This document shows, piece by piece, positions 8,639 through 18,700 of a stretch of DNA of 64,000 nucleotides. The first letter of the stretch is position 1. Every line of letters starts with the position of its first letter. The notes under the pieces are model-generated. The model saw only the letters and a list, made by a program, of their open reading frames with translations, did no database searches and was not told where the DNA came from. This DNA is from Acidobacteriota bacterium (GTDB lineage Bacteria > Acidobacteriota > Terriglobia > Terriglobales > Acidobacteriaceae), in contig QIAA01000041.1 in assembly GCA_003224905.1 (NCBI GenBank), positions 21,562 to 85,561 on the forward strand, given 5' to 3'. The position numbers were made by a program, and so were the translations under genes.

Positions 8639-9898
8639 ATGCCGGAGTTAGCATTGCTCGGCGGCGCCAAATCCAAGCGCAAGCCTTTTCCCGAATGGCC
8701 ACAGTTTGATGCAAACGAGCGTCGTGCCCTGATGGAGGTGCTCGAGAGTCGTGTTTGGTGGCGTACACCCGGCACGCGGACATTGGAATTTGAACAAGCC
8801 TTCGCGAAGGTTCATGGGGCACGTCACGGTGTTGCCGTCACCAATGGCACGGCCGCGCTGGAAGTGACCATAGCAGCCTTGGGCATCGGCCACGGTGACG
8901 AGGTGATCCTTCCAAACTTCACCTTTGTTGCCACTGCGAGCGCTGTACTTTTCGCCAACGCATTGCCTGTTCTGGTGGATGTTGCCCCTGAAACCTATTG
9001 CATCGATCCCGATCTGGTGGAAGCGGCAATCACGTCACGCACCAAGGCGATCATCGCGGTGCACATGGGAGGCCATCCTGCCGATCTCGACCGGCTTAGT
9101 GAGATTGCTCGTCGTCACAATCTTTCATTGGTTGAAGACTCTTCGCACGCGCATGCCAGCGAATGGCGCGGCCGTCGCATCGGTACATTCGGCGCTGCAG
9201 GTACTTTCAGCTTCCAATCAAGCAAGCTCATGACGGCTGGCGAAGGCGGAATGATTATCTCGAACGACGACGACTTCGAGCGCCAGGCGCGCAGCGTGCA
9301 CGATTGCGGACGCATGCCTGGGGAATGGTTTTATAGCCACTTCATCTACGGATCGAACTATCGATTGAGTGAATGGCAAGGCGCCGTGCTGAACGTGCAA
9401 CTGGCGCGTTTGGACGAACAGACGAAGCGCAGACATCAGAACGCGCGCGTACTGGATAAGTTGCTGTGCGAGATTCCCGGAATTACGCCCCAGAAGATTG
9501 ACTCGCGGTGCACCCGTAACGGGCAGTATGCCTACATCTTTCATGTGAACAGTAAAGAGTTGGCCGGAATCTCGACTGAACAGTTCATCGCCGCCATGAA
9601 TGCGGAAGGCATTCCCAACCAGGCGAGCTATCCGCCGCTGCATGAGCTGCACATGTTCCGCAACGGGGAGTATCGCAAGCGTCTCGCAGGAGCGCAGGCT
9701 TCAGAAGATCACGCCTTCCTGCAGCAGAAGTTTCCGCACACTCAGCGGGCGGCCTGGGAAACCGTTTGGATTCCGCAGCCCGCCTTGCTTGGCGACGAGG
9801 AAGATATGCACGAAATTGCGGCCGCGCTTCGGAAGATTCAGAGATGCGCTAAAGAAATTACTGCACAACCGCTGGCTCCGGCGCGTGCGGCTCGTTGA
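8639..9898 (+). CDS. DegT/DnrJ/EryC1/StrS-family PLP aminotransferase
   Basis: 419 residues. A good Shine-Dalgarno sequence (cagaggag) precedes the ATG. The family signature is complete: TNGTAALEVTIAALGIG (about 68-84), LPNFTFVATASAVLFANA, VEDSSHAHASEWRGRRIG, and the PLP-binding lysine Lys196 in FSFQSSKLMTAGEGGMI. Such enzymes transaminate keto-sugars, or in some subgroups act on myo-inositol-like ketones (scyllo-inosose aminotransferase-like). The N-terminus (LALLGGAKSKRKPFPEWP) resembles that second subgroup. It sits between the deacetylase and the DUF4380-like gene, the latter overlapping or abutting its stop codon, so the three are translationally linked. Confidence 0.9.
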   Translation: MPELALLGGAKSKRKPFPEWPQFDANERRALMEVLESRVWWRTPGTRTLEFEQAFAKVHGARHGVAVTNGTAALEVTIAALGIGHGDEVILPNFTFVATASAVLFANALPVLVDVAPETYCIDPDLVEAAITSRTKAIIAVHMGGHPADLDRLSEIARRHNLSLVEDSSHAHASEWRGRRIGTFGAAGTFSFQSSKLMTAGEGGMIISNDDDFERQARSVHDCGRMPGEWFYSHFIYGSNYRLSEWQGAVLNVQLARLDEQTKRRHQNARVLDKLLCEIPGITPQKIDSRCTRNGQYAYIFHVNSKELAGISTEQFIAAMNAEGIPNQASYPPLHELHMFRNGEYRKRLAGAQASEDHAFLQQKFPHTQRAAWETVWIPQPALLGDEEDMHEIAAALRKIQRCAKEITAQPLAPARAAR

Positions 9899-9909
9899 AT
9901 CTCGAGCGC

Positions 9910-10848
9910 ATGCTGGAGAAGATCTCCTATCGCGGATGGAACAACGCATACCGGATTTTCAACGATGCTGTCGAGCTGATTGTTCTGGCGGACGTCGGTC
10001 CGCGCGTGATCCGCTACGCGTTTATCAACGAGGGCAACATCTTCCATGAGGTTCCCGAAGATGCAGGGCTGGTGGGTGGAAACCAGTTCCGCCTCTACGG
10101 TGGACATCGCCTTTGGGTCTGGCCAGAAATTGACCGGACCTACTTTCCGGACAATCAGCCGGTCGCGGTTTCCCGCAATAGGCGCACAACTCGCTTTACC
10201 GCACCCGTGGAAGACAACCTTCCCGGCACAAAGCTCCAGAAGGAGATCGAAATAACTCTGGAAGAGACCGGCTCAAGCGTCAGAATCACGCACCGCGTTA
10301 CGAATCATGGCGACGCTGCTACAGACCTTGCCATTTGGTGTCCCACCATGATGCGTGCGGGAGGACGAGCGATTCTTCCCCTTCCGCCCCGCGCTGCCAT
10401 GGACAAAGACCACTACCAGTCCGTCGGGCCTCTGACCCTGTGGTCGTTCACCGATCTCGCAGACCCGCGCTGGATCTTTGGAACCGAGTTCATCGAACTG
10501 CGCCAGCACTCGAATCCGCAGAGTCGTTTTCGGGAACAGATGACCGGAACCTATAACCCCGCAGGTTGGGGCGCTTACTACCGGGAGAGTAGCCTCTTCG
10601 TGAAACGGAGCGCAGTGCTGCCCGGCACTTACCCGGATTTCGGCTGTAACTTCGAGATTTTCACCAATCCGGAATTCCTCGAGCTCGAGACTTTGGCGCC
10701 GCTCGTGCACCTCGGCACCGGCGAGACATGCTCCCACATTGAGGTATGGAGTCTTTTCCGCAACCTGCGACCGGGCGAAAATGAAGATTGGATTCGTTCC
10801 ACCGTGGTTCCGCTAGCCGCGAACAGCACGCAGCCGGAACTTAGTTGA
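9910..10848 (+). CDS. DUF4380-like protein, galactose-mutarotase-type fold
   Basis: 312 residues from ATG 9910; an in-frame TTG at 9895 overlaps the previous stop and is an alternative start. No signal peptide. The sequence opens with ISYRGWNNAYRIFNDAVELIVLADVGPR and continues with RVIRYAF, GGHRLWVWPEI and an extended all-beta body, as in DUF4380 and aldose-1-epimerase-like proteins. The repeated aromatic and charged strands (LPLPPRAAMDKDHYQ, YPDFGCNFEIFTNPEFLELETL) fit a sugar-binding beta-sandwich. The place between an amino-sugar-type aminotransferase and a glycoside hydrolase supports a sugar-related role, but catalytic residues of true mutarotases cannot be assigned, so activity is unknown. 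Confidence 0.75.
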   Translation: MLEKISYRGWNNAYRIFNDAVELIVLADVGPRVIRYAFINEGNIFHEVPEDAGLVGGNQFRLYGGHRLWVWPEIDRTYFPDNQPVAVSRNRRTTRFTAPVEDNLPGTKLQKEIEITLEETGSSVRITHRVTNHGDAATDLAIWCPTMMRAGGRAILPLPPRAAMDKDHYQSVGPLTLWSFTDLADPRWIFGTEFIELRQHSNPQSRFREQMTGTYNPAGWGAYYRESSLFVKRSAVLPGTYPDFGCNFEIFTNPEFLELETLAPLVHLGTGETCSHIEVWSLFRNLRPGENEDWIRSTVVPLAANSTQPELS

Positions 10849-10928
10849 CGACGAGCGCAGGGCGCAGTATCGTACGCGATTCTCACGTTTGCCGGTTTAG
10901 CTGTGTGTCGCGACTTTGCGGAGGACGC

Positions 10929-12752
10929 ATGACATTCGTACAAGCTTGCAGTGCTCCCTGGCGGTTGTCTGGTCTCCTGGCAGTCCTCACGCTCATTTCG
11001 CTGAATCCGCCGCGAGTTTCGGCACAAAAGCTCCCTGAGAAAGTTCCCCCCAAGCGTTCCTCGCAGATCCAGGACGGCTTCGGCATCAACTCAGATCTGC
11101 CTCGCGATCCCTACTTACCATGGAATCGCTGGTGGTGGACGCGAATGTTCGATGCCGGCTTCAAGTGGATTCGAATCGGCCAATACGAGAACAGCTCCGA
11201 CCGCACCAGCTGGGACTGGATTGAACAGAAGCGCGGTGTCTTTGCGCCTTCGCAGGAACTCGAAGACCAAGTCGACTCACTCGTGGATAACGGCATGCTT
11301 ATTCAAGTGCAGTTGCTGTACGGCAATGTGATGTATACGTCTCCCAGCGGCAAGCTTCCCGACGTGAGCGAGCCCCAGCCCGGCTCGTTTCACAACGACG
11401 ACCGCAGTCTGTATTCCGTGTTCTGGCCTCCCACTACGCCCGAGCAGATCAGCGCGTTTAACCGCTATGTGGCGTGGATGGTGAGCCATTTTCGCGACCG
11501 CATTCACTACTGGGCATTGTGGAATGAACAAGATATCGGCTACTGGAACTCCTGGGGCAACTCCGAGCAGTATGGCAATCTTCTCGGACCTTTCGTGCAG
11601 GCGGTGCACCAGACCGATCCGAATGCGAAAGTCATCTATGGCGGCCAAGCCGACCCGTCGCGCGAGTTCACGCAAAAAGCGCTCGACACCTGCAAATGCG
11701 CTTCTGGAATTGACGTCTACGCGTATCACACGTACCCGGGATACGGGCAGAACATGAATCCCGAGACCATGGACTATGGCGCTTACCTGAACGAATCTCC
11801 GCGGGCCTTGCGTGACCTTGTCACACATTACCCGGGCATCAGATCTGACCTACCCTTCTTTGACGATGAGTTCAATTCCATTCCATCGTGGGTCGGGTCG
11901 GATGAATCTGTGCAAGCAAAATACGTCCCGCGCGGCATGATCTACAACCACGCGGCCGGTGTGAAGACATTTGTGTGGCTACTCGCGGCCGGCACCGATG
12001 GCAATGAATACGACGATTTCGGATTCATTCACGGGCTGACCAACCACGACTATGACTTCACGCCGCGCCCGGTGTTTTCCGCCCTGCAAAACACGAACGC
12101 ACTATTTTCCGACACGAAGCTTGATCCCTCCATCGAGGTTGTCAGCCCGGACATCCCCGCTCTGCGTCGCAAATCTGGATTCCCGTTCATGGGATACGGC
12201 TTCCGCTCGGTGAAGGGGAAAGCGATGGTCGCTTATTGGCTGGCTGCGCACAGCCTCCCGGGAAACTCCTTCCCGCCGCTGTATGCCAGTCTGACTCTGA
12301 AGAACACGGGCATCACACAACCGGTGCTCGTAGATGTTGTTTCCGGTGACATCCGTCCGTTGCACTGGAAGCAGGGCACCACCGATACACTGGACGGTCT
12401 GCCCGTCACCGACAGCATCCTGGCTATTACGGATGCAGATTATTTCGATTGGCCTGTGCTGCCGGAAGCACCGAGCTCACTTAACATAGCTATGGCGGGC
12501 AGTGCTGCCAAGCTGACTTGGCAAAACCACGGTGGGAATCCGACGAAGATAATTCTGGAACGTCGTTTGGAAGAAAGTGGCGGACGTGGAAGCTGGCAAC
12601 ACCTCGCCGAACTCGGGCCGACTGTCGCCAAGTATACGGACTCCAGCCTAAAGAGAGGTCAGACATTGGCCTATCGGGTCCGTGCGGCCAACGCCGATGG
12701 CGAGTCTGGTTATTCCAATATCGCACGTGCGGCCGTTCCGGCTAATCCATAA
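10929..12752 (+). CDS. Exported clan-A glycoside hydrolase with C-terminal fibronectin III domain
   Basis: 607 residues. ATG 10929 is chosen because of the GGAGG upstream and because it gives a clean signal peptide (to about residue 35, ending VSAQ); an in-frame ATG at 10845 is less likely. The catalytic part is a (beta/alpha)8 GH5/GH39-type barrel: FKWIRIGQYENSSDRTSWDW, the acid/base motif YWALWNEQD (Glu in NEQ), DPNAKVIYGGQAD, VYAYHTYPGYG and a likely nucleophile Glu in FFDDEFNSIPSW. The last 95 residues (PEAPSSLNIAMAGSAAKLTW to YRVRAANADGESGYSNIARA) form a fibronectin type III domain. It closes the deacetylase-aminotransferase-DUF4380 unit. The exact GH family and the glycan cannot be fixed by eye. 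Confidence 0.82.
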   Translation: MTFVQACSAPWRLSGLLAVLTLISLNPPRVSAQKLPEKVPPKRSSQIQDGFGINSDLPRDPYLPWNRWWWTRMFDAGFKWIRIGQYENSSDRTSWDWIEQKRGVFAPSQELEDQVDSLVDNGMLIQVQLLYGNVMYTSPSGKLPDVSEPQPGSFHNDDRSLYSVFWPPTTPEQISAFNRYVAWMVSHFRDRIHYWALWNEQDIGYWNSWGNSEQYGNLLGPFVQAVHQTDPNAKVIYGGQADPSREFTQKALDTCKCASGIDVYAYHTYPGYGQNMNPETMDYGAYLNESPRALRDLVTHYPGIRSDLPFFDDEFNSIPSWVGSDESVQAKYVPRGMIYNHAAGVKTFVWLLAAGTDGNEYDDFGFIHGLTNHDYDFTPRPVFSALQNTNALFSDTKLDPSIEVVSPDIPALRRKSGFPFMGYGFRSVKGKAMVAYWLAAHSLPGNSFPPLYASLTLKNTGITQPVLVDVVSGDIRPLHWKQGTTDTLDGLPVTDSILAITDADYFDWPVLPEAPSSLNIAMAGSAAKLTWQNHGGNPTKIILERRLEESGGRGSWQHLAELGPTVAKYTDSSLKRGQTLAYRVRAANADGESGYSNIARAAVPANP

Positions 12753-13035
12753 CCGGCTCCGCATGTCGTGTCATCGAGAGAGGCTCTCAATCGGAGCCAA
12801 TTGCAACGGGGTAACTTGGATAAGCTGTCGATCCCATTGACTTGCATTGAACTCTTCTATTTTTCTAGTATCCCGCTGGCGTCGCACTGTAGAAGATCAT
12901 CGGTCGCATGATCTCCTCCCTAATTGATTGACATACGACATTCATCTTCAGTCAGAGATATCATGTCACGCCAGCGCCGCAGATTGATGGCTAGGGATCC
13001 TGGGGAACGCTGAGGCGCGATCCGAGACTGTGTTT
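12753..13035. other. Intergenic region between two plus-strand units
   Basis: 283 bases. It separates the glycoside hydrolase gene from the gluconate-dehydrogenase-type pair and probably carries the promoter of the latter. TTGAAC at about 12847 and TTGACA at about 12929 are possible -35 elements, but neither has a convincing -10 element at the right distance. No open frame with a ribosome-binding site is present. Confidence 0.45.
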
Positions 13036-13638
13036 ATGGAGAGACGTGAAGCATTACGGTTGCTGGCGACGGGCCTGGCCCTCCAACTGGCGCCACGCAA
13101 TCTATTTGCAACGCTGCGGGAAGCACGCCTTGTGCTCGGAACGCAGCTCGGGCTGCGGACCCTGGATTCCCACCAAAACGCAGCCGTAACTGCTATCGCA
13201 GAGCTGATCATTCCCGGCACCGAAACACCGGGCGCGACCGATGTTGGCGTGACCCAATTCATCGACTTGATTCTGACAGAGTGGTATAGCGATGAGGAGC
13301 GGGACTGTTTCTTGAAAGGTCTGGCAGATGTGGATTCTCGCACGCAATTATTGTTTGCGAAACAATTCGTCGATTGCTCGCCGCGTCAAGGGGCAGAGGT
13401 TCTAGCGGAATTGGGAGAGCAGATGACTGAGGAGGCGGAAGCAGTACGGGATCATGGCACGCCATACCGAGGTTCACTGCCAAAGCCGGAGAAGAACTTT
13501 TACTACATGATACGAAGTCTCACGTTGACGGGCTACTACACGTCAGAAGAAGGGGCCATCAAAGAACTAGGTTTTGAAGTGGTGCCCAACCACTATGACA
13601 GTTGCGCGGACAATCAAGAGGCAAAAAAGGAACAATAG
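13036..13638 (+). CDS. Gluconate 2-dehydrogenase subunit 3-like protein
   Basis: 200 residues from ATG 13036 (an in-frame GTG two codons upstream is possible). The N-terminus MERREALRLLATGLALQLAP is a Tat-like signal with a paired Arg. The rest matches the gluconate 2-dehydrogenase subunit 3 family: AAVTAIAELIIPGTETPGATDVGVTQFID (about 55-80), DERDCFLKGLADVD-type stretch, LTLTGYYTSEEGAIKELGFE and a C-terminal basic tail. This small subunit is thought to carry its folded flavoprotein partner across the membrane by the Tat pathway, and the GMC flavoprotein gene follows at once. The third, cytochrome c, subunit of the classical enzyme is not adjacent. Confidence 0.88.
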   Translation: MERREALRLLATGLALQLAPRNLFATLREARLVLGTQLGLRTLDSHQNAAVTAIAELIIPGTETPGATDVGVTQFIDLILTEWYSDEERDCFLKGLADVDSRTQLLFAKQFVDCSPRQGAEVLAELGEQMTEEAEAVRDHGTPYRGSLPKPEKNFYYMIRSLTLTGYYTSEEGAIKELGFEVVPNHYDSCADNQEAKKEQ

Positions 13639-13643
13639 GACCA

Positions 13644-15332
13644 GTGAAGGATGAGACGAGCTACGACGCGATTGTAGTCGGCTCCGGAATGACCGGTGGA
13701 TGGGCCGCGAAAGAGTTGACCGAGAAAGGATTGAGAACCCTTGTGCTCGAGGCCGGGCGTCCAATTCTGCCGGCGAAAGACTATGTCGAGCACGTTCCGT
13801 CGTGGGTGATGAAATTCCGGGGAATGCGCGATCGCCGCCGCTTGCAGGAAGATCAGCCCATTCAGAGCACTTGTTACGCGTGTGATGAATGGTCGGCGAA
13901 GTTCTTCGTAAACGATAAAGAGCATCCCTACACGACTGAAGCCGGCAAGCCGTTCCGATGGATTCGCGGCCGCCAAGTGGGCGGGCGTTCGATAGTGTGG
14001 GGCCGCCAGGTTTATCGATGGAGCGACTTGGATTTCGAAGCGAACGTTCGCGAAGGCATCGCTGTCGATTGGCCGATTCGCTACGCAGACATTGCGTCCT
14101 GGTACGACTACGTGGAAGATTTCATCGGAATCAGCGGAGAGGCGCTGGGCTTGCGACAGTTGCCAGACAGCAGATTCTTGCCACCGATGGAGCTGAATTG
14201 CGCGGAGACCGTCGTCCGAGACGCGATTGCAAAAAGCTTCGGGGGAGAACGCGTGTTGACGATCGGGCGCGCTGCTGTTTTGACCAAATCTCATCTTGGC
14301 CGCGCACCTTGCCATTACTGTGGCCCTTGCGAAAGAGGATGCATCACCCGGTCGTACTTCAGCAGTGTCAACGCCACACTCCCTGCAGCGGAAAAGACGG
14401 GACGAATGAGGTTGCGGCCACACAGCATCGTGCACAGTGTGAGTTTTGATCCGCGAACCCGCAAGGCGACTGGAGTACGAGTGATCGACGGAGAGACTGG
14501 CGCAACGCTGCAATTTCGCGGCAAAGTGATTTTCCTGTGTGCCTCAGCACTAGAATCGGTCCGCATCTTGTTCAACTCTGCCACTTCGGAGTTTTCAAAC
14601 GGGCTGGCGAATTCAAGCGGGGAGCTAGGCCGCAACCTCATGGATCATGTGAAGGGTGGAGGAGCAACGGCAATCATTCCTGGCAACGAAAATCGGGTTA
14701 CGATCGGTAGACGGCCTAATGGGATCTATGTTCCGCGATTTCGGAACGTGAGGACGAAGCAGGTCGAGTTTCTGCGAGGATATGGTTTCGAAGGAGGCGG
14801 CCACCGTGAAGGCTGGGAGCGAGGCATCTTGCAGGAGGGATTCGGCCCTGAGTTTAAGAAATCGATGAGCCGACCTGGCCCTTGGCGTTTCAGCTTTCAA
14901 GGCTACGGAGAATGCCTGCCGAATCATAATAATCACGCAGAGCTCGACAGGGAGAAGGTTGATGCGTGGGGGATTCCTGTATTGAAGATACATTGCGCCT
15001 GGGGTGCGAACGAACGCGCAATCCGAAAAGATATGGCGATCTCCGCGGCGGAGATGTTGGCGGCCGCCGGAGCGAGAGCCATCGAGCCTTTCACGGACGA
15101 TGATCCACCAGGGTTTTCGATTCATGAGATGGGAACAGCCCGTATGGGACGCGACCCGAAGACTTCGGTCCTTAACTCCTTCAATCAGACCCATGATGTC
15201 AGGAATCTGTTCATTACCGATGGTGCGGCCATGACTTCATCGTCTTGCGTGAATCCATCTCTGACCTATATGGCACTAACCGCGCGTGCCTGTGATTTTG
15301 CCGTGCAGGAGATGAAGAAGGGAAACCTCTAG
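13644..15332 (+). CDS. GMC-family flavoprotein (gluconate 2-dehydrogenase large-subunit type)
   Basis: 562 residues from GTG 13644, just after the stop of subunit 3; an in-frame ATG at 13602 would overlap that gene. FAD-binding motif GSGMTGGWAAKELTEKG lies near residue 12, followed by LVLEAG. A Cys cluster CHYCGPCERGC lies mid-protein (about 223-233). The C-terminal GMC signature is complete: HEMGTARMG, NLFITDGAAMTSSSCVNPSLTYMALTARA-type end with the catalytic Asn-Pro pair. Such enzymes oxidise sugars or sugar acids at the periplasmic face. The protein has no signal of its own, consistent with hitch-hiking export with the Tat-signal-bearing subunit 3. The substrate is unknown; fructose, gluconate and 2-ketogluconate dehydrogenases share this architecture. 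Confidence 0.88.
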   Translation: MKDETSYDAIVVGSGMTGGWAAKELTEKGLRTLVLEAGRPILPAKDYVEHVPSWVMKFRGMRDRRRLQEDQPIQSTCYACDEWSAKFFVNDKEHPYTTEAGKPFRWIRGRQVGGRSIVWGRQVYRWSDLDFEANVREGIAVDWPIRYADIASWYDYVEDFIGISGEALGLRQLPDSRFLPPMELNCAETVVRDAIAKSFGGERVLTIGRAAVLTKSHLGRAPCHYCGPCERGCITRSYFSSVNATLPAAEKTGRMRLRPHSIVHSVSFDPRTRKATGVRVIDGETGATLQFRGKVIFLCASALESVRILFNSATSEFSNGLANSSGELGRNLMDHVKGGGATAIIPGNENRVTIGRRPNGIYVPRFRNVRTKQVEFLRGYGFEGGGHREGWERGILQEGFGPEFKKSMSRPGPWRFSFQGYGECLPNHNNHAELDREKVDAWGIPVLKIHCAWGANERAIRKDMAISAAEMLAAAGARAIEPFTDDDPPGFSIHEMGTARMGRDPKTSVLNSFNQTHDVRNLFITDGAAMTSSSCVNPSLTYMALTARACDFAVQEMKKGNL

Positions 15333-15799
15333 GGAACCTTCGCTGGCACAGGTGTTCGGGCGGTCGCCCATAAGACTTTGTCATCCATCTTTCACGCAAT
15401 TTCCCCAGAACGTCTTCTGCAACGATCTCGGCGACCTTCCTTCGGACAACCTGAGCCATCATGACCAAATTCGCATCTGGTTCATCGACTCGCTACTTGG
15501 CGCCACTAGCGGCCGACAGAAAGCAGATAATTTTCATCACAGCTCTGAACCCAAACTGCTTGACAAGCTCAAAAACACCGTGCTACAAGCATGCGCCCAT
15601 GCTATTCGTCTGATCGAGTTCCGAAACTTAGAGGAATCGGGACATGGATCGTTCGGACTGCCGGCGAGCGATTGGTATAGTACCGAACTGCGACGGGGTG
15701 GGAACCGTCTGCCCAGTCTGCAACGGCAGCGCCTCTCATAGTTTCGTCAGAACGGCAGAATGTGAAACAAACCAGCTTATTGGCCGGGAGGATAACCCT
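15333..15799. other. Intergenic region upstream of the second receptor
   Basis: 467 bases between the GMC gene and the GTG start of the TonB-dependent receptor. Open frames on both strands here (for example 15352-15741 plus) have no Shine-Dalgarno sequence and no recognisable domain. The frame of the receptor stays open upstream to an ATG at 15644, but that extension would precede the signal peptide and is not credible. The region should hold the receptor's promoter; I cannot place it. Confidence 0.5.
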
Positions 15800-18700
15800 G
15801 TGTTAACCCTAAACCGAATTCACGCTGCAAGAATTCTTCTTCAAGTCACGTGCGCAGCTATGCTGCTCTTGATTCCCTGCCTCACTCTCGCGCAGATCGG
15901 CACAGGCAGCGTCACCGGCTTGGTTTCCGATGCCAGCGGTGCCGTAGTTCCAAACTCTGAGGTAATCGTGACGAATGTTGATCGCAATGTTCCTCATGCC
16001 ACGCGAACCACTGATAGTGGCAGCTATGCTGTCACTGGCCTTACGCCCGGACACTATTCCGTCACGGTAAAACACACTGGTTTTCGGACGGCCGCTGTCC
16101 CAGCCTTCGAGCTGCAGGTAGACCAGAAGGCCCGCATGGACGTAAAGCTGGAACTGGGCCAGGTGAGTGAAATCGTAAATATCGTGGGCGAACAGCCGCT
16201 GCTCGATACCGAATCGAGCACCGTCGGCCAGGTTATCGACAACCAGCGGGTAGTGGATCTGCCGCTGAACGGCCGCAACTACCTCGATCTCGCCACACTC
16301 GGCCCCGGCGTAACTTTCACTAAGGACAGCAACACGCAATTTCAAGAAGTTCGAGATGTTGGACAACGCTCGACCAGTCAATATTCTCTGGGCGGCGCGC
16401 GAGCTCAAGATACGAATTTTCTTTTGAATGGCGCAACTAACACCTCACCCGACTTCAATACTTTTGGAGCAGTGCCCTCGATTGACGAGATTCAGGAGTT
16501 CAAGGTCCAAACCAACTCCTACACTGCCGAGTTTGGGCGGGGCGCTGCGCAGGTCAACGCGGTCACCAAGGGAGGTACGAATACGTTCCACGGCACCGCT
16601 TACGATTTCCTCAGGAACGGTACCCTGGATGCGAAGGACTTTTTTAACGACATTAACAATCCCGGCGCAGGAAAGCCGCCCTTCCAACGCAATCAGTTTG
16701 GCGGGACTGCAGGGGGAAAAATCGTAAAAGACAAGCTGTTCCTCTTCGGCAGCTTCGAAGGATTACGCGATCGCAGCAGCGGAGCAGGAGTTGGGACCGT
16801 GCCCACATTGAAAGCGCGTAACGGCGACTTCTCGGAATACCCCAGTACGATTTACATGCCGCACCTCTCAGGCTTCATGCCTGGGAACACACTGCCCACT
16901 GGCTGCTTCAACCCTGACCCAACCGACGTGCCCTGGCCGGGCAATGCCATCCCTCAGCAATGTTGGAACGCAGCCACATCCAAGTTCCTAACTTCTTCTT
17001 ATGTACCGAAGCCCAACGCGCCAGGTCTGGTGAGGAACTTAACCGGAGTTGTCAGCACCCCGACAAATTTCGATCAGGCAGCGGGAAGGATTGACTACAT
17101 CCTCAGCCCGAAAACAACTCTATGGGGAAGATATTCGTGGGGCCGGGAGGACAACACCACCAATAACGTGCAACCCGTCAGGGACTTGTTCGAAGCGGTA
17201 AAGACCCAGACGACAACCATTCATTATTCCTGGACCCTCAGCTCTACTATGGTGAATGAGGCAAAGATCAACTGGTTACGCGTGAACTCCAGGCGGGTAG
17301 GCCCGTTGGCTGGTGCCACCAACATTGTTGCAGACCTCGGCATTCCCGGTGCTTCGGACGACCCGCTTGACTTCGGGACCCCTAGCTTTCTAGGGGAGGG
17401 GCTAGGCGACAACTTCCTTGACCTCGGCGAAGATGCTTTCGGCCACCCCTTGCGCAAGGTCCAGACAACCTACGAATATGGCGATGATTTCTCTCTCGTC
17501 AAGGGCCGGCACGTACTCAAGCTGGGCGCGAACTTCCGCCATGAGAACTTGAACCTTCTGTCGCATAACATCGCCCGAGGAGCATTCACATCTCCTGCAA
17601 TCGCGACCGGAACGTTGGCGGGGGATGGTGGGCTATCTATTGCGTCGATGTTGCTCGGCATCAGCAATGACTCTGAAGTAGCGAGCGGCGATTCCCATGT
17701 TCATCTGTTCCGCTGGACGCAGGCCTACTACGCACAAGATGATTTCAAACTCACGCGAAACTTAACTTTGAATTTCGGTTTGCGCTATGAGCTTGCGCCG
17801 TATTGGCACGATCTCGACGATGCGATGGTCAATGTTGATTTCCGCGGATCTACCCCTGTTGTCGTAAGGCCGGGGAGCGGCGACCCTTATGAGGGATTTC
17901 CTCCGGTGCGCTTTGATTCGGATCCCAACTCACCTACCTACCTGCCTTACGTGCGCGACAATCGCCTGAGCCACGATTTGGTCTTTACCGATCGCACCAA
18001 CTTGGCGCCACGTTTTGGCTTCTCATGGTCTCCTGGGTTTGGCCACGATAAAACCGTAATACGCGGAGGTATCGGAATCTTCTATTCGCCGATGAATGCC
18101 AACCCTTGGTTTGATTTTGCGCGCAATGCGCCGCGCGCAGCAAAGTTCATTCGCAAAGGGGACTTTACCGTTGTCGATCAGATCTTCAACAACACGTCCC
18201 AGACGATCATTCAACCGTCGATGTTCACGGTAGATCCGCACCTCAAGACTCCGCGAATTCAACAGTGGAGCTTCGGAATACAGCAGGAACTGGCCAAGGA
18301 CCTGGTTCTGGAAGTCGCATACGTGGGTTCGGCATCCACGCACTTGCCTCACATTACCGACCTGAACCAGACCTATCCAGTCATGCAAGGCGATAAAGTA
18401 GTGCAGCCAGTCACGTATCTACCACAGAAATATGAATCGTTGGGGAATTTTTACAACGTGTTTGAAAACGTTACTTCTGCGAACTACAACGCTTTGCAGA
18501 GCAAGGTCGAGAAACGTTTCTCGGCAGGTTTCACCTTCCTGAGTTCATTCGCCTGGGCCAAAAGCCTCGACACAGCCTCAGGGACGAGAGACGGCGGTTA
18601 TGGGCAGGCGACCCCCCACATCTACGACCTGAGGCTCGATTACGGACCGTCCGCATTCGATGCCAAGATCAATTGGGTCAACAGCGCACTCTATGAACTT

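Noticed and set aside
13614..14513. 299-residue minus-strand frame
   Set aside because: Lies antisense to the conserved core of the GMC flavoprotein, has no domain, and reflects codon bias of the real gene.
15352..15741. 129-residue plus-strand frame before the second receptor
   Set aside because: No Shine-Dalgarno sequence or domain; the region is more likely untranslated.
15644..15799. N-terminal extension of the second receptor with a CPVC motif
   Set aside because: It would put 52 residues before a signal peptide; GTG 15800 has a strong ribosome-binding site.
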